A DNA stretch of 64,000 bases from Taxillus chinensis (GCA_023512835.1 CM042088.1:38482164-38546163), one strand, 5' to 3'; positions 46,000-59,106 are shown, counted from the first letter of the stretch. The notes: generated by a model from the letters alone, not told the origin. Numbers and translations are program-made.

Positions 46000-46270
46000 T
46001 GAAATATATGTCAAATTATAATTTAAAAATAATTTATATTTATATATTTTAAAAATATTATTTTTTTTAATATTAAATTTAAAAAAAAAATAAAAATAAA
46101 ATATTTAATAGATTCAATTAATAAAATAGAAAAAAAAATAAAAAATTACTTCAATCAAGAGAGAATTAAGTTTAGTTTTAAAAATAGAAAATATTTATAA
46201 ATAATTTTTAAAACAACTATGAGATTTATGGTTTTAAAAAATAATTTTTAAATACATATTATTATTAAAT
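46000..46270. repeat. Dispersed AT-rich repeat, partial copy
   Basis: The block AAATTATAATTTAAAAATAA and the following poly-A/T pattern match 8555-8930 and 26636-27170. 46271-46626 is AT-rich and empty. Confidence 0.45.
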
Positions 46271-46626
46271 TTAAATATGCTCACACTGAATCCATATATT
46301 TCAAAAATAATCCTAAAAATACTTTCGTACCAAATGAACACCTTAATATTTTCAATACACTCTTCATCTTCTTTTTTATATTTACAATATATATTATTTC
46401 TTATTCGTAAATAATATCTATATTATATAATATTATTTTTTTTCTAATGACATTTACTTAATTCTCACATGTGTTAATAAAATGAGTAAAAAATAAAATA
46501 AATTGAAATAAATATTATTTTATTAATTAAGAATAAAGATAAAATGAAGAATAATGTTAGAGTTTAAATTGTAAAATAACTCTCTTAATCTCTTGACCCT
46601 TTGAGTGGGAGCATAGAGAAGTTATG

Positions 46627-47460
46627 AGCCTGTTTGGAGGCGTGATTTGTTTTGGGTTTTTTGTTTTAAAATGCAGGAAACGCGTCTCACTTTTTGTTTG
46701 GTTAGCATTTTTATTTTTAATTTTTGGAAACGGAGTGTTTTGAGTGTAACAAATCGAAAACACAAATTTGGTGTTTTCGATTTGTTGAGAACCGTTTTCA
46801 CTAGCCAGCCACTACAACGTTCGTTGTCCCGCTCGCTGCCCCCCTGCAAGGCACACCTGCTGCGCGCCGCCGTCTCTGCCCCCTGCAACGTCTGCCGATT
46901 TGTTGAGAACCGTTTTCACTACCCAGTCTGCCGTGACGCTGCCCACCCCACCAGCCTCCGCCGCAACAACCGCCAACCCACCACCACTGCGCCCATCCCC
47001 AACCGCTGTGCCCTACCCCTACGACCTCCCCCTTGCGACGGATCGCCCCTGCAACACACCCCCGCGTTGCGACAGCATCACCCCAGCGATGGATCTACTG
47101 CTGCGCCCCACCCTTGCGATGCACCCCCGCACTGCAACAAGATCACCCGGCGATGGATCTACCGCTGCGCCCCACCCCTGCAACCCTGGCCTGTGATAGC
47201 ACCCCCTACGATGGATCCGGCCATTGCGAAGACCCCCGGCCCCTGCAATGCGATGACACCTGTCGTTGCCGGCCAGCTTGCGCGGATCTGCCGTGCCCTC
47301 TCCCACCAGCGTGGCGCTGCGCGACGTCCCCCCAGCATAATACGAAATACCGAAGCCAAACAAAAAAGGTGTTTTTAATTTTACAAAAAACAGCTTCTAA
47401 ATGTAGTTTCCAAATAAGTGTTTCCGAAACAAAAAACGGAAACAGACACCAAACATAGCC
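46627..47460. mobile_element. Non-autonomous TIR element with GC-rich core
   Basis: The ends GAGCCTGTTTGG and, inverse, GGCTATGTTTGG are terminal repeats, followed on each side by a Phe-codon-like TTTTGGGTTTTTTG stretch. The core (46790-47350) is very GC-rich and Pro/Arg-codon-rich, with internal near-duplicates: CCGATTTGTTGAGAACCGTT (46894) echoes 46780, and CGATGGATCTACTGCTGCGC (47087) echoes 47149. Open frames in it come from composition. It has the same architecture as 55163-55740. Confidence 0.6.
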
Positions 47461-48898
47461 TATGTTTCTATTTCTGAATTCCTTAAAATTTGGGAGTAAG
47501 GCCCATTAAATGATAATAGGCTAAGTGTCTAAAAGACATTGTAATGCCGTAATTAGTAGTTGCAATGTTTATACATTTATCATGCTAGAATTTGTTTGAT
47601 AGACTTGATTCCTATATTTATGAGTTAGCATGGATCTTAGAGATATCAAATCACTGCTTCAAATGTAACTTACTGGTCAAACTTTTCGTCACATACAACT
47701 ATTCTAATTTCAACCATAAGGTAACGACGGTTTTCTAACATAATATATCCTATAAAATTTGATTTGATAAATGTAAATGGATTTGAGATGGAGCCTTATG
47801 ATTTTTACATTATTCTCTTTGGGCATGCATGAAGAAGGCATTCTCTCAAATCCTAATAGTGCATCATTGAGATCCATCTTTATTAGAATAGTTCGCATTT
47901 TAACTTGTTATAGAGAAAACCTGGTGTTACGATCCAACAACATCACACTTCATTGTTGTTATTTTAGAAAAAATCCTAAAAAGTCTAAGAAAACTAAAAC
48001 CTTGATGCAGTGAATAAAGAAAACCAAAACCCTTTCAGCTCATATACTAGTTTGTTATAATTGAGATAAACGATAAGAATAAATAATCCGCAAATGAAAA
48101 GATAGGAGAGATGAATACACATATTTTATGTGAAAAACCCTAAGAGAGAAAATCTACAAGACAGTAAGAAGAACTTCACCATATATAATTCCACAATATA
48201 GAAGAATGGAGCTAGTGAGGAGAACTTTACTATAATTCCACAATATACAAGAATGGATCTCTAGCTAACAATTACCGTAACCTTAATGACGACTCCAAGA
48301 ATGTTTACCCTAATGAGAATTTTACTTTTTTACTCTCTTTAAAATAGTACCCAAAATAAAGTGAACTTGAATTTGGATTACCATTTCAACATCTCTAAGA
48401 ATATACCATCTGGTGTAAAAAAAATTAACCCTCTCACTAAAAATTTTAAGAATTTAGATCTATGCATTTGTCCAATTCACACCCACATATAAAACATAAA
48501 TTGTACTTGGCGCTCAGGTGTGAAGCTCTATTTTTACAAATAAGATATATCGCCTCATTAGATCCAAAACTGTAAAATTATACTATGTTTTTGTGTATCT
48601 TCCCTTTACGTTAATTAAAGTAGAATAAACTTTATTCTTTTCAGAATATATATATATATATATATATACTAGAACGAGTACAGCATAGGCGCGGTTGATT
48701 GTGTGTCACATGATTAAGCGTGATTGATTTACAGTAAATTTATGATCCGATCAATACACGTCACATCAATGTATTTGTGTGTAAGCCTCACATAACATTT
48801 ATGTATACTAGTTTTCTTCCTTCCTTTTATTGATAGAGGGAGTGGATTTGAAGAAATGATACATATTTTTTGCGATTTCAATGAAAAGACTCTTGTTA
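47461..48898. other. Intergenic DNA
   Basis: 48080-48440 has a copia-LTR-like flavour (TGTGAAAAACCCTAAGAGAG and two near-repeats CCACAATATA..AAGAATGGA at 48191 and 48237), but no ends can be defined. (AT)n lies at 48648-48668. No genes are seen. Confidence 0.4.
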
Positions 48899-49185
48899 GA
48901 GTATCAGGTGAGCCTCTTCTATTTTTTAGTTAAATTTGTTTATATAAGACAATATGAGCCACAAATTATACTCGACATTTGTATTTTAAATATAAACTTT
49001 ATTAAAACCCAAACATCGAAGCACCGGCTATTTAAATTTAATCAAATTTAGATAGTTGGTGTCTCGATGTTTGGATTTTAATAAAATTTGTATTGAAAAC
49101 ACAGATCTCGAGTATAATTTGTAGCTCATATTGCTTCATGTCGACAAATTTAGCTAAAAATTTAAAGAGACTGCACCTGATGCTC
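48899..49185. mobile_element. Foldback MITE with TTA target duplication, copy 2
   Basis: Ends GAGTATCAGGTG and CACCTGATGCTC are inverted repeats. The halves pair along nearly their whole length (CAAATTATACTCGACAT versus its inverse CGAGTATAATTTG). TTA flanks it at 48896-48898 and 49186-49188. Same family as 4642-4896 but better preserved at the tips. Confidence 0.75.
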
Positions 49186-49188
49186 TTA

Positions 49189-50583
49189 GTGTATATAGTA
49201 ACACATGCCAGTCTTTAGTCACAATATTATTCACTTATGTTTGTTTTAAAATATAAAATATGTATATTGTTTCCTTTAAGCTTATTTTAAAATATATTGT
49301 TACATCAAGTTTTTGTTTACCTTATTAATGGTCTTCGCGTCCTATATGGGATCACAGAGCCCTTACGTAATAGTAAAAGTCATTAAAATGCCAAAACACA
49401 CACGAGTATATATTTGAGGAAACTGATGGTGAGGAAATCGAAATTAGCTTTTGTAGAGGCCACTGGGGTGAAGATACGTCATTTAATATTCTAGCTTGGT
49501 CAGTTCTCATGATTGTTCTATATGCCCATTTGAAGACATTGCTCGAACCATTTTGCATAATTGATGTGCGAAAAGATATCAGTGTATGCTATACATTTGC
49601 TGGCTCATTCAAAACTAAAAGATTAACAACTATATCAATAGTATATGTATATATAATATTCCTGATGATTTCATTTGGCACCAGTAATGATGAGACTGAC
49701 GTGTATACATGAAATTTTAGGCGCCCTGCCTAACATTTCAGAAAAAAAAAAAAAAAGGAAAAGAAGCGAAGATTTATAATTGTATTTCATCTTTTGATCT
49801 GTTATATTCTGTATTTTTGTGTGGTGTGAGCCCGTTGAGCTAGCTTCCAATCAATCATACGCAAGCAGTGACCTTTGCGGTGATGGCGAAATCCATGGCG
49901 GTTAATTCGATTAGATGATGGAGGTAGAGATGGTTCAGGAATGAGGATAAAGTAATTAAATTGTTGTCTGCTCGAAGCTACAGGCCGAGTCCCACTCGGA
50001 CTCTCCCAAGCGGCTTATGATGACACATGGATCCGAATCAGGTGCTTGCCATCTCTTCTTCCTACAGTAATTAACAAGAATGGGTCAATTATCAGTCACC
50101 TCCCGTATTCAATATTGTAGACCCTCCATAAATAGCTTTCACCTAACAGTCTTTAGCTTTGTTGGTACCCCCATACGTCGTTTTCGGATCATCGCTGTAA
50201 AAGCTACCCTATTTAGCCTACAAAGATGTTTAATGTGTCTATAATCATCAGTATTCACCCCTCCCCCCTCTATAATCAGTCCAATCGCTTATGGGTTTTC
50301 CTGCTCATCCTCCCTCTCTCTGTCTCTCTAGCCAAGTAGGAATTAATAAAGTTTTCTATAGCCCGTTTCCCTCTCTAGTAAACTGGTAATTAATTAATTG
50401 GGCAAACATAATTAAATAGTAGCTATAAGTGGGAGTGCGATAGTTGCAGGTGGGAGTGCTGTAAGTAGGAGTGGGCAATTAATAGACTGATTAATTTGCA
50501 TATATATATACTAGCGACATTCTTTACTTTGCTCTGCTCTAGTCACGAGTGGGAGTTGAAGGTGTAAGTCGCAGCATTTAAGC
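49189..50583 (+). promoter_or_regulatory. Upstream region of the MATE gene
   Basis: 1.4 kb before the MATE ATG. A TATATATATA run at 50501-50510 is the nearest TATA-like site, about 75 bases before the ATG. A poly-A stretch at 49741-49756 and CT-rich sequence at 50310-50330 are the only other notable features. The short overlapping frames at 49352-49712 are not convincing. Confidence 0.4.
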
Positions 50584-50999
50584 ATGGCCTCCACACAAGA
50601 AGGCGATAATTGTCTTCACCACCAGCCCTTGCTTCAGCCCTCCCACCAGTCGTCGTCGTCGTCGTCCCACCCGATAAGCTCCGAGCTGGAGGACATGCTC
50701 AGTGACACCCAGTTGAGTCGCCTCCAACGAATAAGGTTCGCCACATGGATCGAGCTCGCCATCCTGTTCCGCCTCGCTGCCCCCGCCGTCGTCGTTTACC
50801 TCCTCAACAACGTTGTCTCCATGTCCACCCAAATCTTTTGCGGCCACCTTGGCAACCTCCAGCTCGCCGCCGCCGCCCTAGGCAACACTGGCATCCAAGT
50901 CTTCGCCTATGGTCTCATGGTCGGTACACGTACCTGCCTATTCATTCTATACCTTAATTGATTAATTAAGAATAAATAATAATAAAGCAATTACTAATT

Positions 51000-51055
<56 letters not shown>

Positions 51056-52661
51056 GGGTGCGTATATAGCTTGGGATGGGCAGCGCAGTGGAGACACTAT
51101 GCGGGCAAGCCTACGGGGCGCACAAGTACAGCATGCTGGGCGTGTACCTGCAGCGGTCGGCTATTCTGCTGACGGCGACCGGCGTTCCGCTGACGTTGAT
51201 CTACATCTTCTCAAAGCCCATCCTGCTGTTGCTGGGCGAGTCGTCGACGATCGCGGCGGCGGCGGCGGTGTTCGTGTACGGCCTGATCCCGCAGATATTC
51301 GCCTACGCCTGCAACTTCCCCATCCAGAAGTTCTTGCAGGCGCAGAGCATCGTAGCGCCGAGTGCCTACATATCTGCGGGGGCTCTAGGCGCCCACATTT
51401 TGTTGACGTGGGTGGCCATCTACAAGCTGGGTTGGGGCCTACTGGGCGCGTCCCTGGTGCTCAGCTTCTCGTGGTGGGTCATCGTTGTGGCTCAGTTCAT
51501 TTACATCTTGGTGAGCCCGCGGTGCAAGGCCACATGGACCGGCTTCTCCCCATTGGCCTTCTCTGGCCTCTGGGATTTCCTCAAGCTGTCAACCGCGTCC
51601 GCCGTCATGCTCTGCCTCGAGACTTGGTATTATCAGATTATAGTTCTCATTGCTGGACTGCTCAAGAACGCCGAAATTGCCCTTGACTCTCTATCTATCT
51701 GGTAATCGACAGGGTAATGTGGCTTACTGCCGACATTTTAACATTTATACTTGTTCACAGTGATCAGTTCACAAATATCAGTTTTTTCCTATTTATTTGG
51801 GCAACATATTTCCAATTTATATAAGTTCTTGATCGATCGCCATATGGAAACAATTAATGTTTTCTAAAAAACATAATAAATATGAATAATGTTTTTTTAG
51901 CCCATGTTTATATTGTTTTTTATTTTTATTTTAATTATTTTTGAATATGAAAAATTAAAAATTAAAAATTTATTTTTATTTTATGGGGTCTTCTAAAGTA
52001 ATTTTTATTATTATTTGTTGATTTTAAATTTTTTTTAGTTCGAAAATGACTATCAGAATGAAAATAGTTTTTAATCGGATTTGAATAACTGTACTGACGG
52101 TGTAATATCATTCATCTGTTTTTTTTTCATTTTAAAAAAATCATCACAGGTGGATGACATTGCGCTACGTCATTTTGGTTTTAGATCCCATTGCGAAACA
52201 TTCGGTTCAATATTATTGTTCAATAAATAAATGGCTAGAATGAAATTTTATATTACCTGCATATTATTTATATTTAAAATGCTTTGACATTCTTGTGCAA
52301 AAATACTATGAAAATTTTAAAATGTATTGTTAAATGCTACTACCAATAGTTTATATTAAACTTCTATTTAAGTTAATTACTATCGTAAAATTTATAGTTA
52401 AATAAAACTCAAATTTAAATTGTAAATCTAATGACTCAAATTAAAAGTTATTATAAGTTAACATAATTTATATATATGGTGATATTAACGGAAAAATAAA
52501 TGTGTGATTACAATCGATCATAATATATAAAACAATTTAAATTATATTTTTATTTAATTATTCATATGCTACAATCTTGATACAGTTAAATAAAAATATT
52601 ATCTGACTTATTCTATCATGATCTATATATATATATGTAGTACACCTCAACTCTACCAAAA

Positions 52662-52703
<42 letters not shown>

Positions 52704-54403
52704 TGTTAAGGTATCATGCAACATTCTATTAATTTTTTCCATATTAAAAACGGTCAATATATATTAAAACATTTCATATATTTAATGCAGCATGACCATC
52801 TCTGGCTGGGTTTACATGGTTGCTGTGGGCTTCAATGCAGCTGCAAGGTATCAATCTTTCTCCTCAATGCAAATAATTTGGTCCCTTTTTTTTATTAATT
52901 AAATAGTAATAGTTAAACAAAACCAGCATGTGAGCAACATTATTAGCTATGATTTGGGCAATCAAAATTATATAAATATAAATAAATTAACATACTATTG
53001 GTTAATTAAATTTTGATCGGCAAGAATTATGTACTTTTGAACCATTTGATATTTATTTAAATTACACACACACACATATATATATATATAAACAGTGTAA
53101 GAGTAAGCAATGAGCTCGGGGCAGGGCATCCCAAAGCAGCTGCATTTGCGGTGGTGATCGTGACTATGAGCTCCTTAATCATTGCGGCGATCCTGGCGGT
53201 GGTGGTCCTTCTCTTCCGCAACGACCTGAGCTACATTTTTACCAGCGGAACATCCGTTGCCGAGGCTGTTGCTGGTCTCTCCCCTTTCCTTGCCGTCTCC
53301 ATCGTGCTTAATGGGGTTCAGCCTGTTTTATCTGGTAACTAGTTTTATACTTCTTAGCTTTTCACCTTCTGTTAAAATGTTCTTACGTTTATCAGCAAAT
53401 AAGGAATAATTATATATATATAATAACTTTTATAACTTATGGGTCCGCCCGCCGTCATACATTTAGATTTTCATGATTGCAACACCTAACTCATGGTATG
53501 TAAGAACTTTCTGAGTTGAAAGTTTGGTGTACGTTCTGGGACATATATGGACAAATGATGCGTGACCAATGAGCTGGCCTACGAAAACACAGCTTAATCC
53601 GGTTGCTGTTGGCATTCGACCCGATTGACTTCCCTTTTTTTGTCTTTTTCTATTTCACCTTAGGCAATAATAGCGGTGACTGCCTTGTTTGTATCTAAAA
53701 GAACAATTCTAGCTATTTATTACACACCATTGTCTGCCCTACAAAAAGAATCACTAAAAAAAAGAGGACTTGCTAGTCATAACCACTAAAAGAACTTTTG
53801 CCCGCATTAAAATGCTTTTACCTAATAATGACCGTACTTTTGTAATTAATACTGAGTTCACTTCAAAATTTTAAAATGAAGGGGTGGCTGTTGGATGTGG
53901 ATGGCAAGCATTTGTGGCTTATGTAAATGTAGGATGCTATTACATCATCGGTGTTCCACTGGGAGTTGTTCTCGGTTTCAAGTTTGACCTTGGAGCTAAG
54001 GTATGTAGATATATATGATTCATACCATTAATAAAAATCATCATTTATTTTGTTTCTTTCAATAATTTCTACAGTAATTAATATATTAATCAATTTTATT
54101 ACTATTATTGTGTTTTTTTACTTGAGATTAGGGAATATGGGGTGGAATGATAGGAGGTACACTCATTCAAACTATCATCTTAATATGGTTTACTTACCGT
54201 ACTGATTGGAATAAAGAGGTAAAAATAAGCAAAACAATTTCTATAAAAGTAATTCCTGCACTTCAAATTAACAACCAGAAAGCAAAAATTAATTATGAGT
54301 AACGCGTGTATTGACTGTTAATTTTCAGGTGGAGAAATCACAGAATCGTTTGGATAAATGGGAAACCCAAAAGGAACAGGAAGACAATATTTTAAAAAAC
54401 TGA
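50584..54403 (+). CDS. MATE efflux transporter, DETOXIFICATION 40-like
   Basis: A complete gene. Exons: 50584-50919, 51070-51701, 52791-52847, 53096-53334, 53882-54000, 54132-54218, 54329-54403, all with GT-AG introns and consistent phases, giving 514 residues (Arabidopsis DTX40 is about this long). MATE proteins are twelve-helix H+- or Na+-coupled antiporters that export organic cations, flavonoids or xenobiotics across the plasma membrane or tonoplast. A Ser/Gln-rich cytosolic N-terminus (1-45) precedes LAAP-type helix 1. Diagnostic segments: [101 protein letters not shown]. The C-terminus is [16 protein letters not shown]. Substrate cannot be read from sequence. Exon 1 was joined at the GTCGGT donor because it restores the conserved [11 protein letters not shown]. 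Confidence 0.93.
51004..51054. repeat. (CA)n-(TA)n microsatellite in MATE intron 1
   Basis: CA repeats then TA repeats end about 15 bases before the acceptor at 51069 and replace the usual pyrimidine tract. Confidence 0.95.
52663..52702. repeat. (ATT)n microsatellite in MATE intron 2
   Basis: A trinucleotide run of about 13 units. Confidence 0.95.
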
Positions 54404-55162
54404 AATGTGCGTATATATATTGTTAAAGTGGGAAACCCCCACATCAATTTTCAAAGGCTATTTGCTTTGGTTTATGAGCTATAAATAAGGGCTTTGAGTT
54501 AAAGATATAATTATCATAGGAAAAGCCAAATTGGTTGTATCAGATTTAATTTCCATTAAGTACATTTATTAAAATATTTTGACCTCATGAGCTCTAAAAT
54601 TTTGCTAGTATATATAAACAATCTTATTCATTAACTATGTCATTATACGATCAAAGAATTTTTTTTATTACATTTAGCGTGACTAAATTCATTAATGGTT
54701 ACATATAATATCATAATCAAATAACAAATATTAATCATGGATGTGTATCATGAAAATTACATGCAAAGTAATTTATACTTATTTATTCCCAACTGGTTTT
54801 ATTTTATTCTTTAATGAGACCAAAATTTGACTTAATATATTAAAGTATAATGATCTGATCTCTTACACATAAGCAGGTAATATTTTATTTTTTGTAAATA
54901 CTACATAACTCATTTGGATGCTTTTCAATAATCCATCAAATGGTTATTTAAATATCAACTTAACATCCCAATGCTATACACAATATTTGGATTCGTATAG
55001 GCATGAGCATATATTAGACTCTCTAGTGTTGACATATAAGGAATCTTTTGCATTTCCTAAATTTCGAGATTATTAGGCCACTAATTGAGAATGAATTTGT
55101 TTCTCATAACAACAAGGGTATCACATGGTTGTTGTCATGCATGAAAAACTTTGTGAATACTT
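54404..55162. other. 3' flank of the MATE gene
   Basis: AT-rich. CTATAAATAAGG at 54479-54490 could serve as a polyadenylation signal. Nothing else is recognised. Confidence 0.4.
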
Positions 55163-55740
55163 TATGTTTGACACTGTTATTTTGTTTTTGGTTTCCAAAA
55201 ACTGATACTCAATATTTTAAAAAATTATCATTGAATTTTGTTTTTTTTGTTTGGTTGCTGTTTTCTGCTTTTGTTTTTCGTTCGCCGAAAGCTCGTGCAA
55301 GGGCTGTCGCAGGGCAGGGCCTGCGTCGCAGGGTGCTGGCGATCCGTCGTGCAGGGGGGGAAGCTCGTGTGGGCGTCGCGCCAGAGGGAAGGATGCGCTA
55401 GGCGGGCGTCGCGCCATGGGGGAGGTAGTAGTGGGCGGGCGTCACGCTAGGGGGGAGGTCGCAGCGGGCGGGCGGGTGGCAAATCGAGCGCTAGGCAAGA
55501 GTCGCATGCAGGGAGGGCGACAAGCCAGGGGGTTTGCGTCGGCGGGCGACGGCAGGGTCACCGGAAAACAAGTGGAAATAGAAAACACCCAATCGAACAC
55601 ATTAATAATGTGTTTTCATTTTTTTGCATTTGAAAACAATTTGTTTTCAAAAATTTTAAAAAAATAGGTAACAAACAAAAAACAGGTATTTTTTGTATTT
55701 TAATACAGAAAATAAAAAACGAATATCATGACCAAACACA
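55163..55740. mobile_element. Non-autonomous TIR element with GC-rich core, second copy type
   Basis: The left end TATGTTTGACACTGTTATTT and the right end, inverse, GTGTTTGGTCATGATATTCG are diverged terminal repeats followed by T-rich subterminal runs. The core (55280-55560) is GC-rich with repeated GCGTCGC and GGCGGGCG blocks. Open frames across it (Gly/Arg/Ala-rich) are compositional. Compare 46627-47460. Confidence 0.55.
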
Positions 55741-56811
55741 CTCTTAGTAACTAATATTCAAAAAAGACTACACAACAGATATTATTTCAAAACAAAACTA
55801 TCACTTGTACAACATACAATAAGATACACCTACATATTTCCAATGATATGTTATCAAAAGAAATCAATGCTCTAATAATGGGTCTATAAGTAGATCTTCG
55901 AATTGAAAATAATTAACAACTTTAATTATTATTATTCTTTACGTAGTGAATTATAGCTTTGCTCTAATTTATTAAAGTCTTGTAATATTTCGTATCAGGA
56001 AATATCATAAGATAGGCGCATTTGGGGCTGAGGGTATTATTTTGTGATAGTGATTGGGAATACAGTTGTTTTGATTGCAATGAGGTCTTATTTAGGGGAT
56101 TAATCCAGGGGCATTATTATAATTTTCAGTAGCAAGTTAAAGAGTTAATTGGTCAATTTGGTTATTTGGGGATTTAAAAATGTTAATATTTAATAAAAAT
56201 ATGAATTTTCATTAATGAAGGACTTTTTGATATTTTAAATTGGTTTAAGATAGGAATTTTAGTACATTAGGAAATCTAGTATAATTGGGTTTCTTAATCA
56301 CAAGAAGTCAAAGCTAAATTGGACTCTTGTATACCTCTATAAATAGGGAGGCTAGCCAGGGAGTGTTGGCTGTTGTTTCTTTGCATATTGAGAGCCCTGC
56401 CCATCCTTGGAGCAAAGGAGAGAGAAGAAGGTCATGGCTTGAAGCTTCCAGGCGTTTTGACGAGTCAATTCTGTTGTATCGTGTTAGAAGTAGGTGTTTC
56501 TATCCTTCTTAATCTCTCCTAGGGTTCTATAACATCTAGGGTTAGTAAGAATTTGGGAATCAAACTTAGAACGAACGATTTTGTATATAAGTGAGATAGG
56601 GAGCATAAATAAAGATGTTTGACGTTCAAAGTCAATGTTGAGGGTTTATAAAATCGTTTTAGGGTGAATTCTTCATATACTGGAACTGTATGAATAGTTC
56701 GGTCAGTGAACTGTAAAGTGGTCAGGTGAAGCTAATTTTTATATCGATGAAATAGTCGCGGTATTTCAATGAACTTTCCCTTCTGGTAGGGTGAAATTTG
56801 AGATAGTCGGG
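55741..56811 (+). other. Possible LTR-promoter fragment interrupted by the gypsy element
   Basis: TATAAATA at 56338-56345 sits in a context (CTCTTGTATACCTC, then GGGAGGCTAGCCAGG, then GAGAGCCCTGCCC) like the promoter-R region of plant LTRs. The frame at 56327-56512 would be transcribed leader, not a gene. No LTR ends could be found, and the stretch is cut at 56811 by the gypsy insertion. 55741-56000 is AT-rich and empty. Confidence 0.3.
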
Positions 56812-57963
56812 TGTCACGCCCCCAAATTCTAAGACCCACAGAACCAGGAACGCGACTTCCCCACGCCCACTCAAGAGTCGTGGGGTTGGTGACATCCAAA
56901 CTTGTACAATACTACAACAGGGGTAGAGCGTACGCCAGGTGTAATAAATCCAAAATTAATTAATGAGCATAGCAGGTCAGAATCAATCCACATAATTGTC
57001 CAACACAACAAACAACTCACAAATTAGTTCCACCAAAAAGGTACGTACAACCGTCACGGACCCTAGTCCGGAAAATAAATAAATAATGGAAAGTAGGCAA
57101 ATTCTATATAAGATATCTTACTCAAAGATGTCCCGTCCTGCTTTGTTATGCCTCCAACAGCTACTCCCTACAACCTGTAGGAAATAGAAATAAAGTAGGG
57201 TGAGCACAAATGCCCAGTAGGTGATCCCCATCTCTAGTACCCTATTACATGAATTTCTAAATCTGTATGATTAGTGTATTCTTGTGCTAGTGTAGTGTCA
57301 CATTTTATCACAATTAAATTTCATTAAACCATAAACAAGTCATCACATCGCATTCATCCTTCCACGGGATTCCCGCTACCAACTCCAGGAATTCAAAACA
57401 CTACTAGTCAGCCATATGTGGGACCTGTAGTGTCCTTAACGACAACCTGCCACATATGGGACCTGGGTTACTAGCCATATAGGGGACCCGCGGCCTTTTG
57501 CCAGCCCTATGTGGGACCCGCAGTTAACCCAACCAATTTCATGACAATTATCTACACTCTTAATTAATCGACATCAATTTAAACACAAGATTCACACTCA
57601 TAATCAATAAACAAGATTTCCAAGAGTCAGAACTTAGTACAACAATCCTACAAGCATTTAATTCACCAATCCAATTAATACAAAGCCATAGTGGTTATTT
57701 GTGTACGTATACGTGTATGTCCATTTATACGAATTCACTAAACAGATAATAAATTTAAATTCCAAATGCAGCGTAGAAATATTTTAAATATGCACTTATA
57801 ATCACACCATTAATATTCAGTTACAGTTAAAATTTAAATGCCAAGTAAAACAAAAGAACTATATATATATGTATGGTTAATATTCAATCACGATTAGCAT
57901 TTAAGATGTCGAATAACATCTTAATACAACACAAAACACCCTTTTTTTTCATATTTATTTGTT

Positions 57964-58040
<77 letters not shown>

Positions 58041-58803
58041 CCTTTTCTCTTTTTTTTTTTTTTTTAAAAACCCAGCCCATAGGTGGGCCGGTCGGACACG
58101 CCAGCCCACTAAGGCTGGTGACTCGGGGACGAAGCGACACCCTTCCCCCATCCCTCGCTCTCCACTCACGCAGATCGTGAGTGCGCGACTATGGGCGACG
58201 GCCGTCGCCCCATCTCCATCTCTCTGTTCCTCTCGCCGGATCGCGGGCGCACGACAACCACGGATGGCAGATGCCATCGCCCCGTCTCTCTCGCTAGCGT
58301 GTAGATGCGCGGCGGCCACGGGGCAGCAGGCACCGTAACCCAACCTTCTCCCTCTCTCTCCGAGCGTGCCGCGACCCTCTCTCTCTCTGGCGTGCAGGGA
58401 TTCGTCCTCGCCTTGCCGTCGCACGTCGGGTACAACAACTCGCTGCCGCCATTGCTTCGTCCTCCCCATGCCGGCGTGTGGGTGCGCACTTGTTCACACG
58501 AACGGAAGCGACGCGATTGCCCCAATCGCACATCGTTATAAATATACTAAATTTATATAATCATGCAAACATTTACCTAAATATAAATAGATTCAACACA
58601 AACTCCCAACAGATCGACGTTCAAACAAATGGTGGAATCGGAAGATCACCTACCTGAACAATCTTGAAGGATCGAACCTGTGGCTAAAACCCCACCGCTC
58701 TCCCTGGCAAATTCTGTGCACCAAACGGAATGTAGGGTTTTACCCTAACTCCTCCTTTTATACCAATTTATTGATCATAATAATAATAACAATAATATAA
58801 ATT

Positions 58804-58835
<32 letters not shown>

Positions 58836-59094
58836 CCATTATAACAATTAATAACATTATAATTAATATTTACCACCCCAACATTAAAATATTTATAGTA
58901 ACAATAATAATTCCAATATAAACAACTTAAATATTTAAATAATATTAATATCATAATAATTATAGACCCAAAATATTAAAATAATTATAATAATAATAAC
59001 GCACATCAATAAACCCGAATATTAAGATAATAATAACTCGCTCAACTCTAATTCGGGCCTAACTTCCAACCTCACACAGGTACGGGCTTTTACA
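56812..59094 (-). repeat. 3' LTR of the chromovirus
   Basis: Ends TGTCACGCCCCCAAATTC (56812) and GTACGGGCTTTTACA (59094), 2283 bases. On the minus strand it starts TGTAAAAGCC directly after the polypurine tract. It contains four near-repeats of CATATGTGGGACC at 57411-57522, a (TA)n run at 57966-58039, a GC-rich segment at 58060-58535 with frames on both strands that I do not regard as genes, and (AAT)n at 58780-58835. Confidence 0.85.
57966..58039. repeat. Long (TA)n microsatellite
   Basis: About 37 TA units inside the LTR. The Tyr-Ile frames across it are artefacts. Confidence 0.97.
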
Positions 59095-59106
59095 TCCTCC
59101 TCACCT
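59095..59106 (-). other. Polypurine tract
   Basis: On the minus strand GGTGAGGAGGA immediately precedes the LTR start TGTAAAAG, the expected place for plus-strand priming. Confidence 0.8.

Noticed and set aside
57921..58560. Frames of up to 182 codons on both strands with Tyr-Ile runs
   Set aside because: They are translations of a (TA)n microsatellite and a GC-rich LTR segment; the region lies inside a defined LTR.
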